Positions 1 to 15,000 are shown, counted from the stretch's first letter. The stretch: 64,000 nucleotides of DNA from Acanthacorydalis orientalis (GCA_034766995.1 CM068323.1:27189490-27253489), one strand, 5' to 3'. Notes: generated by a model from the sequence alone, not told the origin. Translations and numbers: made by a program.

Positions 1-650
1 AATGTATTTCTCTTTAAACTGATTTTGAAATACTATTTTTAAGTAAACAGTTGTAAGTGCATTTTGCTTAAATATTAAATTTCTTATGTATAACGCTACC
101 CGTGTATATGCACTTGTTACTAAAGATGCGACATAAAATAAACAGCACTATATTACAATGTACTACATCGAAAAACACATCATATCAACGATGTTATAAA
201 CATTCCAAACCAGAAACCCGAGGTGCGTTTAGACATAGGCACACAGTCTTAAGATTCCAAAACAAAAATTGTCCATGAAAATATCGATAAATAATTAAAA
301 GTATTATCGATATCTGTTATTTTACTACTAAATCTACTTAAGCATAACATAAAACAGAGTTGAGTACTTTTGAGAAAAGCATTATAAGTGAAATTCTAGA
401 ATATTCCCGTGTTCCTAGAAGAGCCAAAAAGCATAAATGTATTATTAATAAAAAACAAATACATTTAGTTATCCAATTATTGCGCTACAAACGTAATGCT
501 ATTTCCACAAAAGCAATTGAATAACATTGAAATATTAAAAAAAAATTAATATAAGAAGATTAGAGATTTAACTTGAACACATTATAAACTACGGAAGTAA
601 CAACTGAAAAATATAACAGTGAACATTTTATTTTATTTTCACAAGCACAG
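1..650. other. Downstream flank or intron of the channel gene
   Basis: No open frame, repeat or RNA gene recognised. It holds the possible polyadenylation hexamers near 627-637 on the minus strand. If the last exon is spliced, this is intron. Confidence 0.5.
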
Positions 651-815
651 TTATATATATACATAAAAAAAATACCTTAAGTATTCTCTAAACGTGCTCT
701 GAATAAGACGAGCCGCTTTGTCTTGTCTTTTCCAAAGCCGAGTAGAGGATACTATTTCTAACTCCTTCCTCGTCGGAAATTGTTTTTTGAATTTCAAATC
801 CATCTGATCTTGCAA
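651..815 (-). CDS. NaCP60E: Channel exon: C-terminal IQ-like motif; 3' boundary uncertain
   Basis: Acceptor GTTTCAG, phase 0. It encodes [20 protein letters not shown], then [19 protein letters not shown] and [21 protein letters not shown] fits a calmodulin-binding IQ-like motif, as in para YCARLIQHAWRKHK. Two endings are possible: splicing at the weak donor GTATTT (exon 676-815, phase 2, next exon outside the window), or reading through RYFFYVYI to a TAA at 651-653. Two AATAAA hexamers (627-632 and 632-637) follow directly but could be chance in this AT-rich DNA. I cannot decide. Confidence 0.8.
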   Translation of the reverse strand: MQDQMDLKFKKQFPTRKELEIVSSTRLWKRQDKAARLIQSTFREYLRYFFYVYI

Positions 816-2553
816 CTGAAACGAAATGAATATATTTAACATTGTTTTTAGTTTAAAAAAATCAGTGCCTGAATATGAATAATCATTTTTTTTAAAAACA
901 TTCAATCTAAAAAGTTTTAGTTGTTTGCAATAATGGTTTTTAGACTTGAAACTAATATTAATCAATGCATATGTTATCGACACGTTTCGTTTGTTCTTGT
1001 ACATGCTTCCAAATTATATATCCTTATATGTTTTACTTTAAAATCGTCAGTGTACTTTTATGAAACGAATTTACTAAATGTATTGATTATTCATCGTGGA
1101 ATACGTTTTTCATATTTTTACAAAGTGATTGTTGTATATGAATTATACCTGTCTGAAAGTATCTGTTTCTTCTACATGTCCCAATACATGTTTAACTAAA
1201 GCGTGAAGTATATCAAGACAATGGATCCTATTTCCTTTCGCAATTGGCAAATTGAAGCTAACAAGAGCTACTGTGTTCGGTTTTGAAATACCTAATGGCG
1301 GATCTAAAGATGCGATGAAGTCAGACAGTTGAGAAAATCTAATAAATTGAGATGCATGAGGGTCATATCTGAAAAGGTTTTAATTTTTATTTATTAATAA
1401 TTCACTGCAATAGTTTTACGAAATTTCAATACTCACTTCGACCATCTAATATAAAACATTTCAAGATCATCCTCAACAATTCCGATTTCTTCTTCTTGAT
1501 GCGCTTGATTGAAGTTTTCAAGAATGATGGCAATGTACATATTAATAACGATCATATAGCTTATTATAATGAAACTTGTAAAATATGTTATTGCTAAAAT
1601 AGGATATCCACAATCTCCATTTGACTGGTTGTTGAAATGAGAATCACAATCGGGTGGCTGAATCATTAATGACTCGAGTACATCGTTCCATCCGGCAGAT
1701 GTCATTAATCTATTGAAGAATTAATTTGATTGTTAGTGAAATGACGAGTTTGAAACAAATAATTATTCTACAATTTTAAAAAAGAAAATTCGTATAATCC
1801 GTCTAACCACTTATTTATTAATTATCAATGAGTATTAAAAATTTAAATTGATTATTTTATCACAAAAAATGCTGAAACCATTAATTTTATATACTATAGT
1901 TAAAAACTCAATTGACTGTTGATTTTCATTCATTATCTTTTCATAACGAATGACGTATTCTATCTTTATTACATTCATTCATAACGTGAGTACAATTGAT
2001 GAACAGCTATTTTTATTTTTTATTTTATACTCACCTAAAAAGCAACTGCATACTTCTTCCAAATGTTTCAAAATTAACCATATCATCTAAGGCTCCCTGC
2101 TGTTTCACATGTCCAAACACAGACATACCAATAATAGCATAAATAAATGTAATTAATGCCAACAATGCTCCTATATTAAACAGTGCAGGCAAAGATACTA
2201 TTAGTGCAAATAAAAGTTTGCGTATTCCTTTTGCTGCCTGAAAAATAATGGAAAATATTTCAAATTATAAAAAATAGAAAACGTTGCACTCTTCTGCCAT
2301 ATTAAAAAAATGAATGCATACTTTTATAAGTCGTAAAATTCTCCCTATTCTAAAAACTCTTACAACACGTAACAGTGTTGGAGATACTGGAAAATCGATC
2401 ATTAGATCTTCCATTAGAATGCCTAATATGGACGCTAATACAAGCCAAAAGTCAAACATGTTCCAAGGTACTGTGAAATAATGATATCTTAAACCAATTA
2501 TTTTTACTATCGCTTCTGAAAAAGAAAGAGAAAAAAATAGTAAATATTCTACT

Positions 2554-2584
<31 letters not shown>

Positions 2585-3557
2585 AATATAAATTATGAAA
2601 CGTTTATTATAAAATTAAGTTTTACTGTTAATGATAGATTCGAATAAAACACTTAATATTTCCTTTATATTCGACATTCAACTTACCGAGGCCAAATACG
2701 GTAGTAAAGAATGCATTACTGACTTCTAAAATAAAATAGACAGCATGCGGTTGACCATAATGTTCAATTCCCATCGTCAACATATTAAGGAAAATAAGAA
2801 CGAAGATAGCTATTTCGAATCTTCTAGAATTCGATAAATCATAAAACATTGCCAAAACATTATTTATAGGTCGTTTGATGACTTTCTGTGGTTTTTTCCT
2901 TCCTAGTTTTTTCATTGCAGTGTAATAATGCTTTTGGCTTTCAGTTAGGAACATTTCTAATACACCACCTTCATACTATAAAGATGATTAATACAATTCA
3001 GTCACTGTATAATTGTTCTTGCGACACTTATAATATTATTTTTTGTAATCATATACGTTTTATAAAATTCAAATCAATAAAATCCAATAAAAGAAATTTA
3101 ACTGAAGCACAATTTGAAATATAATACCTTTTTTTTGAGCATATTAAAATTATCAATTATAACTCCGATGAACAGATTCAATGTGAAGAATGAGCCACAA
3201 ACAATAAATATCACAAAATAAATGTACGCGTACAAGTTTGCTTCTCTTTGAGGCTGAAGATTCACTCCTCTGGCATCTACCGCGTCTGCCATTACTTCCA
3301 TCCAGCCTTCAAAAGTAGCCTGACAAAATAATAATTATTTTTAGCGATTACTATACATACTATATGTATATATAAAGTAATAAAAATTAAACGACAAATG
3401 TACAAAGTACTTACTACTTGAAATAATGCAAGATATGCAATTCCGACATGATCGAATGTGATTTTAGAATTTATCCACGAATAATTTTTTTCATGGCATT
3501 CAATAATATCATTCACTTCCTGAAAAATTTTTTTTGTAAAAGAAGTGTATTAGAATT

Positions 3558-3604
<47 letters not shown>

Positions 3605-4844
3605 ATGTTTCATAAGAAAAAATATTCTTATGATACAATATCTTAAGTATATGTTTTGAAATAAATTTCTACTAGAAATAAAAAAAACATTTTGTAAAAT
3701 GCGTTTGAAATGTTAATCAATCTTATCATTTTTTTAATATAAAAACGTTATTAATTATTCAAATAGAAATGCTTATATGTATTATATTTTTAAATAAGAA
3801 AATATAGGTGTCATATGATACTTTATTACTTAAAAATAAATGGTAACTGATGCATTTAATTATAAAAAACCGGTATAGAGACAGGAAATATGTAGAGATT
3901 AAATAAAAAAAAATGTAGAAGATTACAAAAAACGCTTACTGTAATCGGTAAGAGCTCTCCTTCAACATCGACACACTTAAAGAATTTTCCTCCGAAGAAC
4001 TGAACGCCCATGATAGAGAAGATGAGCCAGAACACAAGACACACGAGAAGTACATTGAAGATACTGGGAATTGCGTACATCAGCGCGTTGACAACGATAC
4101 GCATTCCTTGCCATCGAGAGATTGCGCGCAACGGACGTAAAGCGCGCAAGGTACGCAAAGATCGTAGTACTTTCAAGTTTTCGTTCTCTTCAATGAGTAA
4201 ACTGAACACCGATACCTATTTGGCGGAGACAATTATTAAAAACGTTTCCCGGTATGAACTTTAATAGAGAAAACAGCCGAACAAGAGATAAAAACTATGA
4301 AGTAATTTAAGAAATAAGAATAGTGCATGCTACTTTCTGAAAATTACTTTAATCAATTTTAACATTAGCTGATCTATCACTGAATATCATGCACTCTTTT
4401 ATAAATATATGTATAATTTTTTTTGATATTTCAAATTATACACCGGTCTGTTTCATGCCAAGAAATTTTATAATTATTTAATTAAAAAGCATGCCAATTG
4501 TAGTATAAGATTTTAATTTTTTTTATAAAATAAACTTTGTATAGTAGATTTGAATATTGAATCAGGTAACAAAACTAACGAAATGATTTAAGAAACGTGT
4601 TTCATTTTTATGAAATATATATAACTTTGATGTAAGCTTTTGATGCATTAATTACATTTATTTTATTACGAAAATATTTTTATATTTGACATAACTAAAT
4701 AACTGATTTAGTTATATGTGTAATTATTTTTTAAGTAATAATAGAAATGATGTGTTTAATTCATACCTTGACATGATTTAGATAAAGTTTGCAATATATA
4801 TATAGATATATATATATATTTATATATATATATATATATATATT

Positions 4845-4895
<51 letters not shown>

Positions 4896-5145
4896 AAAAA
4901 CAATTTTATGATCATTGATGAAATATTTCAATTGCGAATATGATTAATAATGAAAGAATATATATATAATATTAATAGAACATTAACAAGACATTTATGA
5001 TTGAGAAAATTAATTATAAAGCATTATAAACTTTAAAAATATATCAGCACAAACAATACTGTAAAATATTATCTACTTAAAGATTGAATTTGCCATATCA
5101 TAAAGTTAATAATAAAAACATGCAATATATATACACATATGTATG

Positions 5146-5177
<32 letters not shown>

Positions 5178-5983
5178 ATTTTGATAATTTTTATTGCACT
5201 TTATTTTTCGTTGAAAAAAAGAGCGTAATAATTTTTAAAATATCAAATTTCATAAAAAATATTTAGATTATCGATTATGCGTCATCCATTCCTTGACATG
5301 CTGGATGAAACAGTTTTGCAATCGATTTTTTTCCCTGCACATCAAATAATTAAAATCATAATGTCAGTAATTATCAAAACATGCAAAATATGTAAGTGAA
5401 TACAGAAAATGTATGTTTATAATAGTTTTACGTGTGTCTCTTTGTTAACATTATATATTCAACGAATGAAGCAATAACTTAAATTAAAATATTTGAGAAT
5501 TACAATCAACATATTTTATAAATATAGCTTTCAAGTCATAGAAAAATAAGAAAGTATTGTATATGAAATGAAGTATACTATTTAAATAGAAGCGCAGCTT
5601 TGAACAGTTCAATGAAAGAAGAATAATGATAAATGTATTATTATTAGAAACAAATACATAAAGTGCAAATGTACAGTGCAACATATATGTATAAGTATGT
5701 ATATATATATATATATACATACTTACAGGTGAGGCTTAAGTTTTATATTTTACTACAATATTGTCGTACTTGATGGACATCTATTTACTCATTTTATTTG
5801 AAATGGGAAGAATAATATTAAATTTTGTAAAAAAAATAATTTACATACAATATATATATATATCCTATTGGACCGACAGTTGCAATTAATTACAATTAGA
5901 ATCTGTTTTTACTATTAAAACTTGAATAGTCAGTAACGTTGTAAGTAGTTATTAATATTTTCATAGATTTTAAAGTAACACGT

Positions 5984-6041
<58 letters not shown>

Positions 6042-6701
6042 AAATATATAGAATTACATTAAAAAATCTTTTTATTTGAGAGAACTTAAGATTTTTAAAA
6101 ATTAATAATAGTAATAATAATATATATATATATATATATGAAATGTGGAGGATTGATTAATGTACTAGCTGAAATGTAATTTATGTAAAAATATCGTTAA
6201 ATATAGTCATGTGTTGTTGCTTGATTGATATATGTTTGATGCACAAAAATGTTTACATTCGATTCGAATGAGAGTAAACCATAATATCCAGTCGTTCATT
6301 CAGTTTATTGTTTTCCCATTTGTAAAACGTATAAAATATTTAAATTGTTTGTACGATGTTCATGCCAAATGATTCGAACGATATTTATGAAACAATATTA
6401 ATATTTGAAAGAACTGCAGGCATAACAAAACTGTTATATTATGTTGTATTTATTGTTCATTAAATTTGATTTAATAGAAAAAAAAGGATTTTGGTTTTTA
6501 AAAATAATCTGTGTAAATTATCGAACAGGATCGATAAAGATGAAAATAAAGTGGGAAATGAATAAGTGAAATCATTTAGTTGAAGCTGAATCAGAGAATA
6601 CGCATTTTAAATAAATTATGTCAGACAAATATGTAGGTTTTAAAACAATTTAAAAGTAAATGTTTTCATTTTATTATTTTGCGTTATATTTTAATCAGAT
6701 A

Positions 6702-6738
<37 letters not shown>

Positions 6739-7496
6739 TATCTTCTTTGATTTAAAAAGACTTTTTTTTGAATAAATACTAAAGCCTCATCTGTCGTTTT
6801 GAAAACAGTCGAACGAACTCACCTTCAAACACATAGATTGCATATAAGTGTGACAAATAAGAGTACAATAGATAGAGATATACATCCAAATGCAACACAA
6901 AATGATTAAACTGAATTTGCTGTAAAAAACTTACAAATACAATCACAAAATCGAGTATCGTCCAGAAACTGGTGAAATACTTTGAGAACCCGAGAGCAAT
7001 CCATTTCAAGACCATTTCAATAATGAACACGATACAGAAACCGAGATTTGTCCAGTACAAGATCTTTTTCAAATCCGGATTTTCGTCGAGATGTATGTCT
7101 TCGAAACATAGCGTTATACTCGATGCGAAAATTAACACGAGGACGAACCATTCGAAAGCGGGTGTGTCGACTACAGACAGTACAGATGTACGCGCGTACG
7201 TCCATTTCTGGCCCATTTTCGTTGCTATTAACTTATCCCAAAATGGACATCTGAAGCGAAAATTAAGTTTTTTTTTTTGAAAATTTTTTTATCGAAAGTT
7301 TTTTCCGTGAATTATTATAGCAGTTTATTAGGATTAATGTAAATTGAAAAAAAAACAATGATGTTAACAAAAGTAAGCACTAATATTGTAGATTGTAATA
7401 GCTTTAAATATGAGTTTTTTATTCATGCACAATATCTGCTTTTTGAATAAAGAATTTTACTTTAACATACAGTCGTTTTATTAATACTTTATTTTA

Positions 7497-7549
<53 letters not shown>

Positions 7550-7712
7550 TATATATATATATATATATATATAAACGAGGATTTAAATAAATAACCGAAT
7601 TTAAAATAAATAACCGACTGTAGAGATAGTTTTACAAGAAATAAATTACCAAAAATTCACATTTTCAGGAAATATGATTAATATTTATCTTCTTACATAT
7701 ATATATATATAT

Positions 7713-7775
<63 letters not shown>

Positions 7776-8545
7776 TGATATTATTTACTGTTCTACTGTT
7801 AGTATAATATAAAAAATCAATAATATACTATAAAATAAATAATATGAAAGTTAACTAAATATATATATGAAGACATGGCTAAGTATTCAGAATACAATTT
7901 ACCTTTCATAACAATGCTGTGGAAAACAGTCAGCTGGCATTTTTGCATTTTTCCGTCGACCGAAACCGAACGGAAAGTTACCCATGCCATCGATGTACTG
8001 CCCTTTCGAATTCCGCCTTCCACCAACTGTTAACTCATCCACGTACGATACAATGGTGTGCCACGGTTTATTATCATCCGTTTTATTTGTAACGTCCTCT
8101 TTGGTTATCGTTTTATTTTTCGACTGACTGTCGGATTTATCATCTTCAGGCAAATTATTTAATAGCGGCGGCGAGAGCGACGTTTCAGGATCAGTGTCGG
8201 CCGATGTACCTCTGTTCAACAGTCTCATCTCAATACTTTCGGTATTTGTGTCGTCTGGAAAATGACATTCGAACTGAAAAACTGTTCTCTGCTTACCCGT
8301 GACATTGTTTTTATTTTTTTCTGATGTGTTTTCTACCGTGTAAAAAATTAGACCGTTCGAGTTTTGAAATTACAAATGATTTAGAAACGGAAATATTTGA
8401 TTTTTCAGACTATTAAATTGTTAATAATTCTTAAATATATTATTATTGAAGAGAATTTTAAACTTTGATAATCATTATCTGCTGGATATACAAATAAATT
8501 TTCTTATAAGGTCCTTGTAAATTTCATTGTTTATATTTATTGCTA

Positions 8546-8587
<42 letters not shown>

Positions 8588-10223
8588 CGTGTGTGAATAT
8601 GTAGTACTAATAGACAAAGAAACTACAAAAACACATTACCTTTACTATCAGTCTGAATTGTCCCGAGATCTGAAGTATATTTCAACATTAACTTGTTTCC
8701 ATTTCGGTGTTTACCATCTTCCTTTACGGAATCTTTACCGTTGCCTGTTCCAGCGATACGTGTCGTTTTTTCTTCATCGGAAAATCCGTTAATCAATGTA
8801 GAATAGCGCTTCACTTGCGTTTCTCTAGCTTCAGTGACGATCTCGTAGTTGAAATCACTACCGCTGATTGGTCGGTTCAGAGCTTCCTGATAACTACGAT
8901 TATATATCTTATCTCGCGGGAGGCCGATCTCTTGAATTGTCGCCGAGAACTTTTTATCTTTGCCGTGACGATGCATCACCTCACGCACTATTTGCTCCAG
9001 ACGGAGATTTTGTTCGTTGTCCGTTTTTTCTTTCTCCATACGTTTTTTACGTACGATGTCTCTGATACGTTCGAAGCTTCTGGCTAACTTCGATTGTTCA
9101 CCGATATCCTATATGGGGAAATGGTGTGGATGGCATGGTTAATTGAAAGCGGGGCAATTAAATACGTTACATTTTATGTTTTCTAATAGTTTAAAATGTG
9201 CAGGTTTTTTTTTTTAATTTTCACACAAGTCTTCGGCCAGAAATCGCAATTGAAATTTATCTATACCGTAAGAGATTTATTGGACGAAAGTATTTCGGAC
9301 ATAAATAATAGGAGCTTGCACTGAAAGCCGCTGTTCACGTGTAGACGGTTCTAGGTGGGTGTGCTGTGAGAAGTGACATGTCTCTTATGCCATTTTGAAC
9401 TGTTAACATTTCCCACTAAAATTCAATAATTGTACGCCATCTTTTATTTACACAAGTGCTTTTCTATAACTGAATGGAAATAGAACGTGATAAGCCGTTT
9501 TTCCGATGTGTACTTCTACACTGCTTTGATTTGAAGAAAAGTGCAGCTGAAGCTGATCGATTGCCTGAAAAAACTTACAGTGAATCTACTCGATCGGAAA
9601 CAGTATCTAAGATCGGTTTCGACGATTCAAAAGTGGTGATTGTGAAGTTCACGACAAACAACGGCCAGGTCAATCGAAAAAGTTCGAAGATGAACTACTG
9701 AAAGCTCTATTAGAAGAAAACCCTGCTCGAACACTCAAAGAAATCGCTCAACAGCTCGAAGTCGATAAATCAACCATTTCACGACGTTTACAGGCCAAGG
9801 AAAAGATCCAGAAAGAAGGGAGATGGCTGCCATATGAATGGGCCGAAAATGCTATTGCTAATCGTTCAAACATCTCGATTTCTTTGCTTGCAAGGCATAA
9901 AAAGAAGAGTTTCCTGTGATGTGACCGGGGATGAAAAATGGATCTGTTTCGACAATCCGAAACGCAAGAGATCATGTGTCGATCATGGCCAATCGTCAAC
10001 GTCGAAACCAGTGCGAAACATCCACGGTCACACATTTCGTTATTAAAATAAATGCTCGAAAATAACACACAAAAAAACAGTGGCTTTCAATGCAACCCCC
10101 TAATACTGATATTTTTGATGAATTTAATTTCAAATCACCATTAAGAATAACGTTTATTATTACTTTTTTAATTGTAAAGATGGTCACTATCTAAAACTAT
10201 TAATATTTTTAATACATTTTCTA

Positions 10224-10276
<53 letters not shown>

Positions 10277-11480
10277 TATTTGAAATTGTATTCTCTATTA
10301 TATCTCTAATGATTTAAGTTATGATATTATTTGTAAAAATTAATGATTATAAATCACTCTATTAGAAAACATAGACTGTATGTGATAGTGTAAGTTTTAG
10401 AATGTTATATTCTATAACGAAATGTACACTTCATGTCAATTTTTTTATAATTTAATTAATAATACAGATCTGTTTGAACTTGACCAAATTTAATTAAAAA
10501 TAAAGATCTGTATCTGCTTCAACTCGACTGAATTTAATTCATTCGAGAACAGTATTTGATTTAAACCTAGATCTGAAATGACTTTAAAACGTATTCAATC
10601 TTTTGTACAACGTATATTACACATATAACATTTTAAAACTGGCATGTTCTTTTTCTCCTCTAAAACTAAACTTTACTGGCGGTAAATATATTTTGCATAA
10701 TAAAATTTGATTCATTAATTACTACTATTCAAATGAAAAGCGTATATGTATACATATTTGACTTTTATTTAAAGTGAATGCTTTCGAATATAAAAAAAAA
10801 TGTTAACTTGAACGCATGCGAATAATGAATATATTATTGAAAGTACATTTTCTTATTAAGATTAAATACTTGAAACATTTTTCGAATAACTCGCATGCAT
10901 GTAGTATTTTTTTCATATTAACCTCTGTTGAAATCTTTATTTTATTCTATATTAAATGAGAAAAAAATCTGTTTATAAATATTTACATTAAGGTGAATTG
11001 CTCTAAATCCATGAAACATTTCTAATTCTGTTGTTATTTTCGCACGGAACGATATGATTAAGTTTTATTGAAAAGAAATGAAACGTATAGCATTCAATTC
11101 GAAAATATGAATTTATTCAATGAGATACAGAAGGTCAATATGATTAAAATAGTACGTGTCCATATGCATATTAATAAAATTCGTATTGTATATGATACAA
11201 CTTGTAAAAGTAAATGAAAAATATTGAACGAATTGTGATTTAGCATAGTGTAAGTGAAAGGTGCATATAAATATTTGAAATATAAATGCCTTAGAATATA
11301 TAACAAAATGATGAAAAAAATGTACATGAAAAAATGTGTAATTGTACAATGATTTTTAACTACCATACGGAAATTTTCGAAATTTACTCAAAAATCTCAA
11401 CTACTTATAAATATACAATTCTTAAATGAAATATTTTCAAAAAGAAACTAATTTTGATATATTACACAATTGATATCATA

Positions 11481-11550
<70 letters not shown>

Positions 11551-12025
11551 AGAAGGAATGCTTTATGATCAGACAGATTTATTGATTATATAGGTTTTCA
11601 TAGTATAAAAGAACCTATAATTTTAATAAACATTTGCAGACATGATAATATTTAACCCTTAAAACCACATGTGACGTACGAGTTGAATTTCTGTTGCTTC
11701 GCAAATTATTCAAATAATAGTTGTAAACTATTTATCACTAATTTCAAGAATCCATATGTCAGAGTTATAGTTTTGAATATAATAAATAAGTTAATATAAT
11801 TTACTGATTGCATGTACTTTGTAAATTTATAGAATATGATGGTTTATAAGGGTTAATATGTGTATTTAGTGCATCTTGTATAGAGAGCGGAAGTTTAGGT
11901 TTTTAGTTTTCATTTAATATAATATTAATACTTTATCCATGGTAAATATACATTGTTTTAAATAAATAGTAAAATTGGTCAATCATATAATTAATTAGAT
12001 GTGTTTTTAATCGTATAATTATGTA

Positions 12026-12076
<51 letters not shown>

Positions 12077-15000
12077 TCGGATATGAATTTTGAGTTTGTA
12101 TGTAAAATGTAAGTGTATGTATATATACTGTATATATATATATTTATAAACCAGACAAACATTCAACATAAATATACAACACACAAAGACATATCCACGC
12201 ATTTATACAATTTTTTTTATATTTGGTATAGCAGAAAGATTTGCTATATGATTTATAAAATATTAAATTCAAGTAGAAGACATGTTATGTACAATAAAAA
12301 TAAATGTTTTTCTGTAAAACTGAAACGTTCACAAGAATATATTTTCCTAAGCGTTTTCAATAGCATCGCCTTTATGTATAAGTGTGTGTTGTATGTTATA
12401 AGTGACGAATCTCATTTTCAGAGTACATCTTTGTCCGTAGACATTATTTATTTCATATAATAAATAAAATTGTTCAAGGCCAATATGTTCGAAATTACTG
12501 AATTATATACACGACGTATAATAAAAAAATTTAATCAAAAGCGATTCAAAATGCATTAAACATTTTAATACTATTTGAGCAGCCAATAAAATATAAACGA
12601 AAAACAAATCAACATTTTCTTCGTGTGCCTATTTAAATTTTGTACATATAATACTAGAATGAATGTGTGTTCAGAACGTAAGCTTAACAATTAAGGTTTC
12701 TCAATAATTAATACTATATGAAAATTTAAATTGCACTACTGAATTAACTAAAAATAGCGTTTAAAATCACTACATCTGTAAAAAAAATATTCCGAATGCA
12801 AGCAACCTAATTATATAAGAATGTGATTAGTTTCTTTGTTAAACATAATAGTATTTTTACCTTTTTCTGGCACGCCTGAAAAAATATTGCATTACTATTA
12901 CAAGTCAAATGATTTTCATTATTATATATTTAAGCGAAAATGAAAATTTTATACCCTCATATAACTGCGGCGAGAGATTCTTTTGTAAATCTTAGTATCA
13001 CAAGTAAGGATTGTAAATATTAGAAAATAAATTTAATCTTCACATAACTAGTTTATTTATAATCAGTAATAATAAATATGAAATAATGAACAATTATGTC
13101 TGAATGATAAAATCGTTTCAATAAATTTTCATGTTCACTTTTTTTATACAGTTAGAAGCATTCCTTTGCATAACGATTCCTCAGAAGTCCACCTCATATT
13201 ATAAATGTTTATTTAAAACCTTTTTTAGCATATTTATTTATATTGACCTAAACTTTAGCTCTCTACTAATATACACTCGAGTTTCATATTTATAATTGTA
13301 TTCGTGTTATTGTGATGTGTTCGGTATGTTTTTGAGACACAAGTGAAGTTGTAAAGAAGACAGAAACATTTAATCTAATCTACCTGTAATGATTGACCAA
13401 CACATAAAAGGCAAAGAGGTAGTAAGGACGAAATCATAAAATAAAATAAAACCAATCAATTGATCGGACTAAGTTTAAAAAAAATATTGCTTTATAACAT
13501 CAAACGAAATAAACGAAAGTAAATAAATAAAAATATTACCTAGATATAAGAATAGACTTAAACATATCTGAAACAAAATAAAAATGTGTATAAAAATATG
13601 TAAACTAATTGAAATCGTTAAATAAATATTAAATGATTTAAATAAAATAGGATGTCATTCGAAGAGAAGCAATAGACAGGAGAGAATATAGAGATCGTCT
13701 GTTACACAAATAGCTGGTTTTATAGACATTTTAGAAGATATGTGAAGAGTTTAAAGTTATTAACGTACCTCCTTTCTCGATTTCAATTCTTCTGAATTGA
13801 AACTGTTGAGTAACAAGGCCAAGAACAAGTTCAAAACCATAAAATTACCCATAACAAGTGCTGGTAAAAAAACGGCGAAACAAGTTTCAGCACCCTGAAA
13901 ATTGAAAGAGAAATTGTTTAGTGTTTGTATTTAAGTTAAGATCTGATAATGTTCGAATCCAGCAAATTAAATTAATATAGTTTATTTATACAGTTAAATG
14001 TAATGAAAGTCTGTTATCCATTGCTAGTGCAAAGCAAAAACGTTGAACATTATTAATACTATTCACTACAATAAACCCCTTGTAGAAATAAACACAATTA
14101 AGTTTGACCAACTGGCGTTAAATTGACAATCATTTACCTCATGCTTTTCTGCTCTCATGCAGTCCCAAAGTGGTTCAATCCATTCACCGCACAATATACG
14201 AAAAATCATCATAAACGAATGAAAAAAATCGTTGAAATTCCACCTTTAGATTAGAAAATAATTTTCAAATTAATACAAATACAAAATATGTCATCAAAGT
14301 ATATGCATTTGTGTACATGGTACACATTTATAATAAAAAACATTTCTGATCACGATACGAAAAACTAGTTCAGATAATACGTTCAGAATATGTTATTCAA
14401 AAAAAAGACAAAATACAATTATTAAAAATGCACAGGCGTTAACAGTTGTTCAAACCGGATGCTAATTTTAAATTTTGTTTAAAAATTTTATACGGTAGAA
14501 ACGAATTTCTAATGAAATAATATTTTATCGGTGTTCATTTTTGTGATTTGTTTCTAGCTAAATTCATTTGTGTAATTTAACACATAAATACGAATGTATG
14601 TATTTTTTAAAAGGTAGCATTTCTTTACAAATATCACAGCATGGAGAATATTAATTTACAAGATTTAATTTCATAAAGAGTACGACTGAACGAAAAAGAA
14701 AATCAGTTATAGAGGTACCTTGGTACTGGATCCGGTTCAAATTTATCGGGTGTGTAGTCTTTTGAGAATAGTTGCATACCAATGACGGCAAATATATAAA
14801 TAACTATAACTAATACGAATGTCAGGTTTCCGAGGGCACCAATTGTTGATATAATAATGCTGAGCAAGACTTTCATCGTTGTCCACGATTGAGCTAATTT
14901 GAGCACCCGTAACTGAAAATAACAATGAATACAATCAACTAACGTGTATTGAAAGAGATCTCACTGACGTATTCCATCAAAATAACAACATATTTACCAA

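Larger units (their letters stand above)
7251..7902. other. Channel intron, II-III linker to domain III
   Basis: A 652-bp intron largely made of two compound (TA)n tracts (7509-7573 and 7687-7771). No exon recognised. Confidence 0.85.
9109..13768. other. Channel intron after domain II (4.7 kb)
   Basis: It contains a degenerate mariner (9308-10103), a TTAA-flanked MITE (11652-11856), (TA)n tracts (10227-10275, 11489-11548, 12029-12075), a candidate 15-nt micro-exon (12861-12875) and a candidate 28-nt exon (13540-13567). The remainder is featureless AT-rich sequence. Confidence 0.8.

Noticed and set aside
4760..5325. Two similar short stretches (CCTTGACATG...TTGCAAT) as mutually exclusive exons
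   Set aside because: Neither has a valid acceptor-donor pair nor encodes an S3-S4 voltage-sensor sequence.
13380..13390. Recursive splice site (TTACAG directly followed by GTAGAT)
   Set aside because: The regenerated donor is weak and the intron is only 4.7 kb. Similar CAG/GTA matches occur by chance elsewhere.
13945..13956. tRNA B-box-like GTTCGAATCC
   Set aside because: No pairing stem around it and no A-box or acceptor stem.
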